Shown: piece by piece, positions 11,330-22,806 of the stretch | How the letters are laid out: each line of letters opens with the position of its first letter | How positions within the stretch are numbered: the stretch's first letter is position 1 | Source: Ophiura sarsii | Lineage: Eukaryota; Echinodermata; Ophiuroidea; Amphilepidida; Ophiuridae | Direction: 5' to 3' | DNA length: 64,000 nt | NCBI GenBank assembly: GCA_035610835.1 | Contig: CM069454.1 | Location: forward strand, 5,079,618 to 5,143,617 | The notes under the pieces: model-generated | Databases searched by the model: none | What the model saw: the letters and a program-made list of their open reading frames with translations, nothing else | What the model was told of the DNA's origin: nothing | Made by a program: the position numbers and the translations under genes

Positions 11330-13160
11330 GATTTCACGGGGATGTAAGTAAACAAAGCGTAAGAAAAGTGGATACAATATCAAGAACATGTCCTACATGT
11401 ATACATAATCCAGACGGGCCCTAAATAATCCGAATATCGCAGGTGCTTTTGATAATCCAGGTATACATGTGCCTTAAAGTAGGTAGGCATACCTTTGTCT
11501 TACCAGATACCTATGTAGGCCTCCCATGTGACCTGAAATGCAGGTACCCGTTGTCCCATTATATCCAGGGACCCCATAGGCCTAAGCCCTACTCCTAATA
11601 CAGTTACCACATGTGCCCTTAATGGCACCGGATACTACATAATCCAATAATGCAGTGTGCCGTTATATCGAGATACCCTGAGGTGCCCTTACTTTACCAT
11701 TCAAGTAACTTTAATTAATCGCGGGTGCCGAAGATAGCGGGCAGTATAATTATAGTCATATCACAATAGGCAGAGGTGAGTAATATCAAAGCGTTATAAA
11801 TGTTTATATAAATATCAAGAGTATGTCCTTATTCAGGTACCCAGGGCAGGTACCTAAAGTGCCTTTGATATAATGTAAGTGACATGGTACCCTTAATACA
11901 CCATGCGCCCAATGTGCTCTTAAATAATACACATACCCATGTTCCTAATCCAAGTACTCCACGTGTTCTTAATACACCGGTTGCCCATGATAGGCCTAGG
12001 CCCTACCCCTTACAGATGGCCTTAATAACCCAGGTACCGCATTTGCCGGCATTATATCCATACCAATGTGCCCGTATTATATCCAGTTTATAATGGAAAG
12101 ACAGGTATAGGTGCCGAAGCTATAATAATAGCGGGTGGTTAGTCACATCAAAACGTATAAAGATGAGGGTATTGTGAAACAGCAAGAGTATGTCGTTGAT
12201 ACTACATGTATCCTAGGTGCCTTAATACTGACATAGTACCACAGTGCCCTTAATAATCCATATATACAATGTGCCCTTAATAAATCCATGTATGCCATGC
12301 ATGTATAACAACACATGGTGCCCTTGATTATTCAGGTACCACCCCATGTACTTTAATAATCAAGATTGTGTATTAGTGATCCAATATAGGACCTCCATGG
12401 ACTACCGTATGTGGTTTATCTTGAATCGAATATTAAGGGCACCCGTGATAACTGTGGCTATTAGGGCCTACGTGGATTAATAAGGACTTAAAATATTCAG
12501 AGTATCTGGATTGCCTTAATAATAATATCCCCTCCCCCAGTTAGCGTTATATATGGGTTCTATAGTTTTATAGTCGTTTAGTTTTATGGTCGGCGGAGTC
12601 TATCATCAAGATCACTTGTACCATTCCATGCTTGTACTTAAACACTATTATGTGTGCCATCCGGGTTTTGTTTGGCCTATTAAATACATTATTCCTCCAA
12701 TAGGCATGTAGGGCCTAAACGTAGGTAGTCCCTTTGTCATGTTTGTTGTGTTCTAAATAAGGCCTCCCGAGATACTACCTACATTGACCTAATACACCCT
12801 TAAAATCCAGTTATCACAGGTGGCACACCTGCGCATAGTATATCCAGGTAATTTGAGACTATCTGCGTTTTATAGTGAACCCCGTCATCCAGATACCACT
12901 GGTGCCCTTACTAATCCAGACACTCTATAATAATCATACTACACGTTCCGTTTATCCGATGCCCATGTGCCTTTATATCCAGATTATCAAGGGAAGTGCG
13001 GGGAGAGGAGGTGGCTTTAGGGTATGATGGGGCAATACCACACGTTCCGTTCATCCAGATACCCATGTAGCCTTAGTAAGGCCGCCTTACTATATCCATA
13101 TTATCAAGTAAGGGAAGTGCGGGGGAAGGGGCTTAGACCTTAGGGTATGATGTGACAATC
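11330..13160. repeat. Highly degenerate minisatellite region
   Basis: About 1.8 kb is made largely of a worn unit close to GTGCCCTTAATAATCCAGG followed by TACCACA, with a period of roughly 25-28 bp. At least three larger blocks also recur: a CGGGTGCCGAAG...AGCGGG...ATCAAGAGTATGTCC block near 11330-11400, 11720-11835 and 12108-12200 (about 400 bp apart), and a ~105-bp block containing TATCAAG...GGGAAGTGCGGGG...TTAGGGTATGATG near 12940-13040 and 13040-13155. No reading frame is conserved across units. Confidence 0.7.
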
Positions 13161-14220
13161 CCGTAATTTACGTGCTATATGCCTAAGCCGCACGGCGAAT
13201 TATAAGCCGCAGCACCTCAAATTAAGATTCAGAACTCATCGTATGCAGTAAGCCGCACCGCTGTATAATAAGTCGCACAAAGAAAATGAAAGGGGTGTGT
13301 GTGGGGGGTGGGGTCGACCCTGATCCATGTTTGCGTCTTGCTCTCGTTACATGTTATTGTACTGTACGCTAGATGCACCGCGGAGCAACCGTACGGACTG
13401 CCTGCTTTCACTGCATGCCCCGTTTACAATGTACAGTTTGCGCCACAAACGCGTACACACTTTGTCTGCGTCATTACGTGTGCGCCGAATCGCGTGCGCC
13501 ATGTGAAACGCGGTCGCGCGCCAGTTTCTTTATCGTTAGCAAACTCCGCGTTCATCTATGTTATTAATGTGAAAGTGTCACTTTAAGATCTGCGTAAAAG
13601 TTTTTGTTTACATTTAGAAAATGTCGTAAAATATTTTTATTTGTTGGACGTATAGTCCCGTATAAATGCTTGTTACTATGCGTTCTTTAAGAATAACAAA
13701 CAGCCGCATATACAGAAATGTAGCTATATCCCTGAAGAAAATATTTTGGGTGAAGACCATATGTCATCACTCATTCCGAAATCCACAATTTGTGTCCGAA
13801 CAGTAGCTACCCGAGTAAAAGAAATTCAAATTTCGGATTTTCACCAGTGATCCTTTCTGCGCATGTCTGAAAACGGGGAAAAAAACGGGCATTGAACTAT
13901 CTAATTAGCTCGTGTATTAGAGGCGCAATTACCACGCTTTTTCAGTTGAAGAGGGACGCGAGTGTAAAATTATTATTGAACTATCTAATAAAGCGAAGGA
14001 CCGAAAATTAGTATATAGATAATGTGAATTTATAATGCGCACTAATCCACCAAAATGGTGCTCGAGGCACGTTACAAAAGATATCTTACATTACAACATA
14101 CATGTTCATGTACAACTTAATCTACAATAATTTAACTTATACAACTTAATAGTATAATAATGATGTCAATAATATCATAATTTAAACTTACAAAAAAACC
14201 CACTTCAAATACATGTAACA
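13160..14220. other. CpG-richer stretch, no gene recognised
   Basis: The part around 13180-13570 is locally rich in CG and holds overlapping frames of 60-95 codons. I recognise no domain, signal peptide plus mature region, or homologue in them. The rest is AT-rich. A promoter-associated CpG patch cannot be excluded from sequence alone. Confidence 0.4.
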
Positions 14221-14253
14221 CCATTTGAAATTTAAAGAAACATATATATTCTT

Positions 14254-14272
14254 GTATATATATATATATAAC
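14254..14272. repeat. (TA)n microsatellite
   Basis: A short uninterrupted TA run lying just beyond the end of the minus-strand LINE fragment. Confidence 0.85.
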
Positions 14273-14290
14273 CCAAAACACATTTTTAAT

Positions 14291-14935
14291 AAAAAGCGTC
14301 CTTTGTCAAATGAGTTCTTAAAGACGTCTTGAACTGTGTCAGGGATGTGCATGATCTAATATGAATGGGTAAGGCGTTCCAAAGACGTGGTGCTGCAATT
14401 GAAAATGCTCTGTCCCCCCCCCCCCCCCCCCCAAGAGTGTTTGGAACGAGGTTCACATAGAAGTGACTTGTCGATGGAACGGAGTGTACGAGTAGGTATG
14501 TATGGTTTAAGAAGACGTGATATACTGCGGTGCCATATCATTTAAAGCAGGCATTCTCAAATGGTGGCGCGCGCGCCACTTGTTGCGCATCAAGGCATCC
14601 TAAGTGGCGCGAGAGTGGTTAAAATTTGTTTTAAAAATAAATCATATTATGATATAGCCAGATTTCATAGGCTTATGACGGTCAGATGTATAAATACAGC
14701 AATTTTTCGCGCGCTGCGCGCACATGTGCCCTCAAAAGAGTAGTATTAGTTATTATGTTGCCTACATATATATATTAAAATATTTGGTGACGGGAATTTT
14801 GCCATTGTAAATTCTAAAAAATATGACCAAGTGGAGCTTCAACAAGTTGGTTACTAAGATGTGGCGCATCAGTAAATCTAGTTGAGAAAGCCTGATTTAA
14901 AGCCTTAAAAACAATGAGTTCAGTGTAGTCATGCG
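14291..14935 (-). pseudogene. LINE ORF2 C-terminal region, split by a hAT MITE
   Basis: On the minus strand, 14543 to 14291 decodes as ISRLLKPYIPTRTLRS, then SLLCEPRSKHS, then DRAFSIAAPRLWNALPIHIR and FKTSLRTHL. This is the classic end of a CR1/RTE-like LINE ORF2. The preceding codons continue on the far side of the MITE (14895-14935) as IVFKALNDMAPQYI once the insertion is skipped. A 19-C tract (14414-14432) has expanded inside the coding region, giving a run of glycines. This is a dead copy; the order of events is LINE first, then the hAT insertion. Confidence 0.82.
14548..14894. mobile_element. hAT MITE with perfect 8-bp target duplication
   Basis: The 347-bp element runs from CAGGCATTCTCAA to its inverted counterpart TTGAGAAAGCCTG. 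It is flanked by ATTTAAAG on both sides (14540-14547 and 14895-14902). CAG-starting ends with TTCTCAA plus an 8-bp duplication are characteristic of hAT transposons (family knowledge). A GGTGGCGCGCGCGCCAC palindrome sits close to the left end. There is no transposase. Confidence 0.9.
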
Positions 14936-15110
14936 CAACGGACGTACAAAATGGAATTACACCCGACGTATTCTATGTTCAATTGAATTGGTGCATGACG
15001 TTCAATTCATGGCATAAACCGTGTAACCAAATTGGCTTACGATTATCATGACACAGATCATGACAGATGTTTTCTTTAACACCTCTTTCGGCATTGCCAA
15101 AAATGTATTG

Positions 15111-15478
15111 TACGAACGAATAGGTGTCTAGAATCGTTTCAATAAGTAATGCAATGCATTATAATGAAATCATAATTACAATCTCCTTCAGCATATAATC
15201 AACTATTGGGCGATAACCCTATATTAAAAACGCACAACAATCGAATTATAAAGCATTTTAGCCTCTGATTTAAGTGATATTCGTATTTTGAACTCTATGT
15301 AATTTCCTTCTTGAAATGTTTCATGTGTAGTCCTCATTAGCTCAAACGGCAAAGCGCTGGTTTCCCTATCATGAGGTCAGTGGTTCGAATCCTGTAAATG
15401 TTATATGTTTTTCTGTTTGTTATTACACTTTATTTTTAGAAATTGACAGGATTGCTTATCGTTCGCTATATTTTAGTC
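15111..15478. repeat. Dispersed repeat with central tRNA-like promoter, copy 1
   Basis: About 370 bp closely matches 63073-63450, both upstream and downstream of a tRNA-like core. The core has a box A-like TAGCTCAAACGG (15338-15349) and a perfect box B, GGTTCGAATCC (15382-15392), 32 bp apart. The anticodon and T stems are imperfect, so it is not a functional tRNA. A SINE-like retroposon is the likeliest reading. The ~220 bp of conserved sequence before the tRNA-like part is unusual for one. Confidence 0.75.
15332..15400 (+). pseudogene. tRNA-like Pol III promoter core
   Basis: It has tRNA-spaced box A and box B within the dispersed repeat. The 3' acceptor side does not pair with the 5' side and no CCA-compatible end is seen. 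It is therefore a tRNA-derived promoter, not a tRNA gene. Confidence 0.65.
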
Positions 15479-15556
15479 AACACATAGTAACACTATTGGT
15501 AAATTGCCTTTGTTTGTATGGATTCCCAGTAAAATGTATGGGAACAAAATCTTGTG

Positions 15557-15592
15557 GGGTGGGGGGGGGGGGGGGGTTTGGGGGTGGGGGGT
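15557..15592. repeat. G-rich tract
   Basis: A run of about 16 G followed by GGGGGTGGGGGG. It is a G-quadruplex-capable low-complexity stretch, and the Pro-rich minus-strand frame here is its shadow. Confidence 0.85.
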
Positions 15593-15759
15593 AGTTAGGA
15601 TTTTCTTTTGGGGCAAACTCCTTCAATAGGAGCTTGATTGGCGGTTGTGATTGGGGGGAATTAAATTGAATGTTGCATGATAACAATGAGAGCGATAGCC
15701 GTATAATATTATATTAGGCAAAGTAAATTAACAATTATTAAAGGAATAATGTGATCATG

Positions 15760-16075
15760 CGAAAATCAGTTAAATTAAAAGTACCATGGTGTATGGCAAA
15801 CAAAATGTTTGGTCAAATGAGGAGGTGATTAATTATCCACCTTAAATGCAAATCAGTTAAATTGAATGTAGGCCTATGGCAAACAAAATGTTATGACAAA
15901 TGATAGGGGATAAAATGTCCACCTTTATGCAAATCAGTGAAATTAAGTGTATGGTAAACAAAATGTTATATCAAATGATACGGTGATAAAGTGTTCATCT
16001 TAATGCAAATCAGTTAAATGAAGTGTATGCCAAACAAATATTATGGCAAAGGATAAGGTGTTAAATGTGCTAAAT
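15760..16075. repeat. ~85-bp tandem repeat, about 3.7 copies
   Basis: Four successive units carry AAATCAGTTAAAT, then GGCAAACAAAATGTTA, then CAAATGATA and a TCCACCTTAATGC block. They have diverged by point changes and small indels. No protein or RNA function is apparent. Confidence 0.8.
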
Positions 16076-16119
16076 ATATGGAACCATCAATCATCCGCCG
16101 TTCCGACATGCGGGTGAGC

Positions 16120-16756
16120 TTTACATACATACATACATACATTATTGGTATTTATATAGCGCTGATACATCGAGATCGTAGCGCTTTATGACAAAACAAA
16201 AATAAGCATACTCAACAAAACAAAACTAATTACTGTACAAATGGGTTTTAAGAGCTTTTTTAAAAATGGCTACAGATGGAGACTCTCTGATGTGAATTGA
16301 GAGGTCATTTCAGATGGAGGGGGCAGTGTAATAAAATGTCCTACGTTCAGCAGACTGTAGGAGCTTGGTGGTTTTATGAACAGTTAGACGGGTGGTGTCT
16401 GATGCTGAACGCAGGTTAGGTCGAGCAGGGTGATAGATGGTGAGCCTTGAAGCGATGTAACTGGGTGCCATATGGTTGAGGCATTTATATACAAATAACA
16501 TAATTTTAAAAACAATCCTCTTTTCAACAGGAAGCCAATGTAATGCATGTAGACATGGTGTGGCATAGTCCTGTTTACGAACTTGACATATCATCTTCGC
16601 GGCCCAATTCTGAATACGTTGCAGCCTGCTTATGTCTGTCTTGTTGGCATCAAGAAGCAGGCCACTTCCGTAATCAATCTTGGACAAGATTAGTGCGCGG
16701 ATAACAAGATGGCAAGTATCGCGATCAAGAAATCTCCTATAGCTTTGTATATACAC
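16120..16756 (-). pseudogene. LINE RT C-terminal region with (ATGT)n tail
   Basis: The minus-strand frame 16756-16310 (148 codons) shows CHLVIRALILSKIDYGSGLL, RLQRIQNWAAKMI, HALHWLPVEKRIVFK, YKCLNHMAPSYI and NLRSASDTTRL. It then continues with WNDLSIHIRESPSVAIFKKAL-like sequence after a break near 16310. These are the post-catalytic landmarks of CR1/L2-like LINEs. The 3' UTR contains AGCGCTATATAAATACCAATA and ends in a (TGTA)n microsatellite (16118-16142), the usual tail type of such elements. It is 5' truncated and carries no RT active site. Confidence 0.88.
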
Positions 16757-16858
16757 AGGCTATAATTGACAATTCTCGATACACCAAATAAACGCCAAAA
16801 TGTGCATTTCTGCAACTGGCAGAAAAGGAATCTGGACGCGAAAATCTGGACGCGACAA

Positions 16859-17247
16859 CAGTGGCGTAGCTCAGGTGGGCAGGGGGGGGGGGGGGCAGTT
16901 GCCCCCCTGACAGATTTTGTGTGCCCCGCCCCCCTTTGTGCCCCCGCCCCTCTCTTTGGATATAATGCTTATATGTGGGGTAATCATATAAAAATTACCA
17001 TTTTCGCCTTGTTTTTTAATAAATGACCATTTTTTTGGAAAAACTGCTTAAAACCCTGAGGATTGGCCATTATTTGTTGACTACAGTGCTTTTTGGACTG
17101 CGAACAATTTTGACCGTGCGAAATGCGAAATGTTTTGACCTCCCCCCCCCCCCCCCCACTTACGTGAAATTCACGAGGTGACTGACTTGGAAACATTTTG
17201 GGGCAATCTTGCCCCCCCTAAAAAAAACCCTAGCAGCTACGCCACTG
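16859..17247. mobile_element. hAT MITE with G/C tracts, perfect 8-bp TSD
   Basis: The 389-bp element starts CAGTGGCGTAGCT and ends AGCTACGCCACTG. It is flanked by CGCGACAA on both sides (16851-16858; 17248-17255). A G-run close to the left end and C-runs near the right end can pair. It has the same termini as 24024-24325. There is no transposase; hAT assignment rests on the CAG ends and the 8-bp duplication. Confidence 0.93.
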
Positions 17248-17261
17248 CGCGACAACAATCT

Positions 17262-17440
17262 GGACTTCTTTTTTTTTTAACTCTGTGTCACTTTTTAAAA
17301 CTCGCCATCTGCTTTTTATAACTCGACGTCTTTATTTTTAAACTCGGCGTCTTTATTTAAAACTCGTCGTCATTTTTTTAAACTGGACTTCCTTTTTTTA
17401 AACTGGACGTGGGCGGCATTTTCAAACTCGCCGGTTTTTT
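17262..17440. repeat. Degenerate ~25-bp repeat
   Basis: Units resembling TTTTTAAACTCGACGTC (variants TCGGCGTC, TCGTCGTC, TGGACTTC) recur about seven times. No coding is seen. Confidence 0.65.
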
Positions 17441-17812
17441 TACGCAAAACATAAAAATTAACCGACACGGACATACTCTACCAGGCCGTAAACTTTTGAG
17501 AATTGCCGCCGAGTTAGAAACTTGAGCTGGGAGTGGGTGCGGGGCAACACGACTCTAATATTGGAGGGGGAGATGCGACCCTCTAGCCACGCCATCAATC
17601 ATGTCGATCAATGTTCGGACGCCTTGAACAGCTGCTGAAGACATTAACATTACTCAACATTCAACGGAGGGGGGTTCCGTTGTAATCAAGTAAGCATTCC
17701 AAGGCTTTTTTCCAGGATTGTCATTACAAAGTTTTTAAAAAATCATCTGGATTTGGGTTTTGTCTCATACATCAAAAACGGAATGTCCGATGAGCTTTAC
17801 ACAGTGGACTCG

Positions 17813-18035
17813 CATGTTGGTAGCCCACCAGTTGCACTGAGTGGGCAACCGGTTGGGACCAACCGCTGGGCACGGGGTTGGTCCTAACCAGTGGGCCACC
17901 GGTTGTGCGTAACCGGTTGCCACGCGGAAGGTCCCTTCCAGTGGGCTACCGATTGTGCGCTAGTGATGGGCTACGAGAAGTGTACTTCTAGTAGGCTACT
18001 AGAAGTGGCGAGTGGGCTACTAGAAGTAGCATTGA
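17813..18035. repeat. Left tip: GGGCTAC / CCGGTTG short repeats
   Basis: Short words GTGGGCTACC, AACCGGTTG and CTACTAGAAGTGG alternate in both orientations about ten times. The matching tip lies outside the opposite arm at 25920-26195. Confidence 0.7.
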
Positions 18036-18179
18036 AATAACACGTGAGAATTCAAGGCTGACGAATTTTGAAGTTGAAAACGGGGCTTTTAATGAATCAA
18101 AGGTAAATTTCTACATTTGGCATTTTTTTTTTAGCTGGGAATCCAAGAATGATTTTTTTTAAACAGTGTTTGTAGACTG

Positions 18180-19800
18180 ACATTTTGTGCTGATTTCAAA
18201 TCTGGTGAGGGTAAAATCCGAACCTGTGACGAAAGTTGTCAAATTAAAGGAATGCAACCCGAATTATGTTTTCAATGAATTTCACCTATAAATCATTTTC
18301 ATGATTCTTTTAATATTTCACATTTCTTTCTCATTCACAAATATGATGCTCACATTAAAGGGGTATTACCCGATTTTATGGTCCGCAATCCTGAAATTTG
18401 ATCAAAAATCTAGGAATATGCCTTTAATAATTAGGCCTACTCTATTCTTTGATGGAATAATAAACCACAAAATCAAAAACATGTTTCTGAACCGAAATTT
18501 TGTGCTGATTCCAGATCTGATAAGTTGGTAAACTATTTGTGAGGGGAAAATTGTCAAATTAAAGGGATACTACCCGAATTTTTTTTTTTAATGAAATTCA
18601 CCTAGGCCCTATCAAGCATTTTTTTGTGATTCTTTTAATATTTCACATTTCTTTCTCATTACTTGTCCCAAATATGAAGCTCACATTAAAGGGGTATTAC
18701 CCGATTTTATGGTCCACAATCCTGAAATTTTGTCAAAAATCTAGGAATATGCCTTTAATAATTACTCTATTCTTTGATGGAATAATATACCACAAAATCA
18801 AAAACATGTTTCTGAACTCAAATTTTATGCTGATTCCAGATCTGATAAGTTTGTAAACTATTTGTGAGGGGGAAAATGGTCAAATTAAAGGGATACTACC
18901 CGAATTTTGTTTTTTTAATGAATTTCACCTATCAAGCATTTTCTTGTGATTCTTTTAATATTTCACATTTCTTTCTCATTACTTGTCCCAAATATGAAGC
19001 TCACATTAAAGGAATATTACCCGATTTTATGGTCCACAATCCTGAAATTTGGTCAAAAATCTAGGAATATGCCTTTAATAATTACTCTATTCTTTGATGG
19101 AATGATATACCACAAAATCAAATACATTTTTCTGGACTGAAATTTAGTGCTGATTCTAAATCTGATAAGTTTGTAAACCATATGCGAGGAGAAAATGGTC
19201 AAATTAAAGGGATACTACCTAAATTATGATTTTTAAAAAAAATGAAATTCACCTACATGTATAAAGCATTTTCTTGTGATTCTTTTTCTTTCTCATCACT
19301 TGTCCTAAATATGATGCTCTGTAATGTTGAATACTGATATAATGCAATTTTGGCTCACAATAAATGGGCATTACCCGATTGTATGGTCCGCAATCCTGAA
19401 ATTTAGTCAACAATTTAGGAATATGCCTTTAATAATTACTTTTTTCTTTAATGGAATGATATACCACAAAATCAAAACATTTTTTTTTTAAAACGAAATG
19501 TTGTGCTAATTCCAGATCTCATCAGTTTGTAAACCATATATGAGGGGGAAATGGTCAAATTAAAGGGATATTACCCGAATTATGCTTTTTAAATGAAATT
19601 CACCTATAAAGCATTTTCTTGTGATTTGTTTTTATATAATTCACATTTCTTTCTCATTACTTATGCTCTGTAATGTTGAGAACTGATATAAAGCAATTTC
19701 GGCTCACATTTATTAAAGGGGTATTACTCGATTTTATGGTCCGCAATCCTGACATTTGGTCAAAAATCTAGGAATATGCCGTTTATAATTTCTATTCTCT
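18180..19800 (+). repeat. Left arm: ~325-bp tandem units (about 5)
   Basis: Each unit contains two related submotifs, TTAAAGGGGTATTACCCGA and TTAAAGGGATACTACCCGA, separated by conserved AT-rich text. Short frames repeating MILLIFHISFS are shadows of the unit. Units differ by substitutions and deletions; the last two are shortened. Confidence 0.85.
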
Positions 19801-19957
19801 ACTTAAGGGTATTTTTTGAAAATGAAACGTAACTCAATATTTAACTGGTCAGGTGTCTGGCTCACTCAATTTCTGATTGATTGAGAAATGCTAAATGGCA
19901 GGTGTCCGGCTTGGCTCCACATCTGCAAAGTAGTGCACACTCTCCCCTCCCGTTGTA

Positions 19958-20208
19958 ACATTTCATTTCATATTTATTTAGCCAAATCAACATTGCACAT
20001 TAAAACATATATATAGATGGAACATACAATATTCAAATATAATAAATATAAAAGACAATTTAGCTTGAAAAGGACCAAGCAGTCAGTCTCAGTCCCTCCG
20101 TCGCATGGTATCTCGCCTTCGATCGGAGAAGGTGGATGGGGTTCTGGACTGAGTGACAGCATTAGGAGAGTCCAAAACCACTGCCGTTAGGGCCAGAAGG
20201 GAGCTATC
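19958..20208 (-). pseudogene. Probable LINE 3' end
   Basis: On the minus strand the sequence runs into AATAAATATGAAATGAAATG, a short repeated tail of the kind found at LINE 3' ends. Upstream is a GC-richer stretch with broken coding character. No RT motif is present, so this call rests on the tail alone. Confidence 0.4.
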
Positions 20209-20235
20209 ATGAGTAGTGTTCACAACACTACTCAT
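20209..20235. other. 12-bp perfect hairpin
   Basis: ATGAGTAGTGTT and AACACTACTCAT are separated by CAC. There is no T-run, and no RNA context identifies a function. Confidence 0.7.
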
Positions 20236-20239
20236 GGTG

Positions 20240-21240
20240 GTGGTAACAACTTACATTTTCACGTTTTTAACGACCTTTTCACGTTTTGCTCAATACCTCA
20301 GTAACCTCACATCGGAAGTGGGGCAAACTATACATTTTTAGAATCCTCCCCAGTATGGCGGCCATATTGGAATCGGCCAATATGGCTGTCCCAGAGGGCC
20401 CAAATGTTGGCATCCATCATAAATCATAAGAGTATGAGCAACATATGAGCCAAATTTGGTGCTTTTAGAAGAAACTGAACCAAACCTCCCCTATGACCAT
20501 TGAGAAAACTCTATGGTACCCTGTTTTGTGACTGTGACGAATATCCAAGACCGATTGTGAACTACATGTAATATTCTATCTGAACTCCAGCAGCTATTTC
20601 AACAACAAAGGAGAAGACTATTTGTCATGTTTGATTTTATAACTGCTTGTTGATGTGTGAATGCTAAACAAACTTTATGAAGACACAGGCGAGACACGCC
20701 GTTCGAGAACCGCCTTGTTGTATTTGTAGGCCTTTGTGTGTGTAAAACAAAAGAAGGGAGTGGGTGTCATAACTTTGTTTCTACATTCCAGAGGGGTCAT
20801 ACATTTTAATTTTTAGTATCTAGGGAAGGGTCATGGGTTTTTGGTTGTTACTTTTTTCCAGCTACCAGCCCCCGTCTGGTAGAAATAATGAACGGTCCCC
20901 AAATCAAAACAAAATATTACTTATTGATCAACGGTATATTCTATAAAAAGGCATATTCTAACAGGTATCCAGTGTCAGTACAGGCACATACAATTTACTG
21001 GTGATGGAGTCGAACCAACAAACTTGACCTACATACATATTACATAAGTCAAGCTGTACCTTACCGGTTTTACCCCAGTACGATTTGATCTTTTTGAGAT
21101 ACATTGTGTTGAAGTGAGGGATGTCAGAAACCAATTTAATTGCCATCGCTGATCTTAAATGATAAAAACAATCTTTATGATTATGATGGAGGGCACAAAT
21201 TATCATTTTTTCAAACCACCCTAAACATGCCAGTTAACTT
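20240..21240. other. No gene recognised inside the foldback interior
   Basis: No domain or repeat was seen. A minus-strand frame at 20958-21206 has no recognisable features. Confidence 0.45.
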
Positions 21241-21249
21241 ATATAAGGC

Positions 21250-22806
21250 ACAACAAAAAAGAGTTGTGTCAACTCTTGATCAAAATACGCTGAAGAACTA
21301 CTGACAGACCTGTTGCCAATATAACTTTTGTTGGTAAATTAATTGAAAAGATCGCATGTTCACGTCTCACAGAACATATGGATTTGAACAATCTTGCAGA
21401 CCCTTACCAATCTGCATACAGAGCACTGCACAGTACTGAATCAGCACCTTTAAAAGTGAAAAATGACATCATGTTTTCACTAGATGCTAATAGAGCTGTT
21501 CTTCTTGTGTTATTGGACTTATCAACTGCATTTGACACGATTGATCACAACATTTTAATTTCACGTCTTTCTGAACGGATTTGTGTCAAAAGAACTGCAT
21601 TAAATTGGTTTCGTTCCTATTTTAATGATTGGTCTACCCAAGTGGATATAGCTGGTAAACTCTCGACAGATCCAATCATCTCGCAGTTTGGTTTGCCACA
21701 AGGCTCTGTAGTCGGACGTGTTGGATATTCTGTTTATACCCTTCCAGTTGGTGACATTGCAAATCATCATAATGTGTCTCATCATAAGTATGCCAATGAT
21801 ACGCAGTTATACATATCATTTGATCCCAAAGTGCCGGGTGACCTTATTTAACAGTGCAATAACTCAACTCCAAAAGTGTATATTTGATATTAAGAACTGG
21901 ATGACTGCAAACAAATTAAATAAATGATAGCAAAACAGAGTTCTTTATTGCCGCATCTACATACAATCGCACACACCATCTGCCATCTGATATAACTCTT
22001 TCTATTGGAAATGAAAACATTCAACCTGTGAAGACCGTAAGGAATTTGGGTGCCTTCTTTGATTCACAAAATGACCATGTCATCACAAATGTCAGCAAAA
22101 CGGTTACTTTCCATTTACGAAATATCGGCAGAATCAGGAAATATATTGATCAACCTACATGTCAACATGCTGTACGTTCATTGATACTCTCACGTCTCGA
22201 TTATTGTAATGGCCTTCTCTCTTCGCTACCATCTACTTACATCATTCGCCTGCAACGTTTGCAAAACTGGGCTGCACGTCTTGTGTTTGAAGTCGACCGA
22301 AAACATTCGCCTGGACCACTTTTAAAATCACTGCATTGGCTTCCAATACGCCAAAGGATCATCTATAAATTACTTCTGTCTGGTTATAAATGTCTTCATA
22401 ACCAAGGACCAATCTACTTGTCAAATTGTTTATCATTATATGTTCCAGACCACTCCGATCTTCTAATGACTATCTACGTCTTCAATACCCTATCACTAGA
22501 GTTCTAGCTGGTGATAGAACTCTCACAGTTTGTGCGTCAAAATAGTGGAATAAGCTACCTATGTATTAGACAATCATCATGTTCAAAAAAGCTCTTAAAA
22601 TTCATTTGTTCCCTTAAACAGTTTTTCTGTTTATATTTTGTTTCTAATCTATTTTGTAATTGCTATAATATATTGTACGTACTATGTTCAAGTTACACTC
22701 ACATTTTGTAGTTTAAGTTGTAATTTTAAGGTTTTATCTTGTAAGCGATCTGAGCCTTTTGGAAATGGCGCAATTAATGCTTTCTGTATTGTATTGTATT
22801 GTATTC
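21250..22806 (+). pseudogene. Decayed LINE (RT domain to 3' tail)
   Basis: RT landmarks appear in order. The entry motif LKNY-PVANITFVGKLIEK is broken by a stop near 21302. Then come DPYQSAYRALHSTE, motif A VLLDLSTAFDTIDH (about 21506-21547) and motif B GLPQGSVVGR. The palm motif C reads YANDTQLY where YADDTQLY is expected, so a catalytic Asp is replaced. After a stop at 21849 and frame changes, 22028-22507 continues with SLILSRLDYCNGLL, RLQRLQNWAARLV and SLHWLPIRQRI. The 3' end has AAATGGCGCAATTAATG and a (TGTAT)4 tail. It belongs to the CR1/L2-like LINEs. It is inactive. Confidence 0.9.

Noticed and set aside
13299..13586. 95-codon frame with a hydrophobic start resembling a secreted peptide
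   Set aside because: No recognisable mature region, overlapping frames of similar length on the same CpG-rich stretch, and no support for a promoter or splice sites.
15332..15400. Functional tRNA gene
   Set aside because: Box A and B are good, but acceptor and T stems do not pair and a second copy exists in the same dispersed repeat, so it is a retroposon promoter.
18301..19140. Repeated hydrophobic peptides (MILLIFHISFS...)
   Set aside because: Each is a translation of the ~325-bp foldback unit; frames shift between units.
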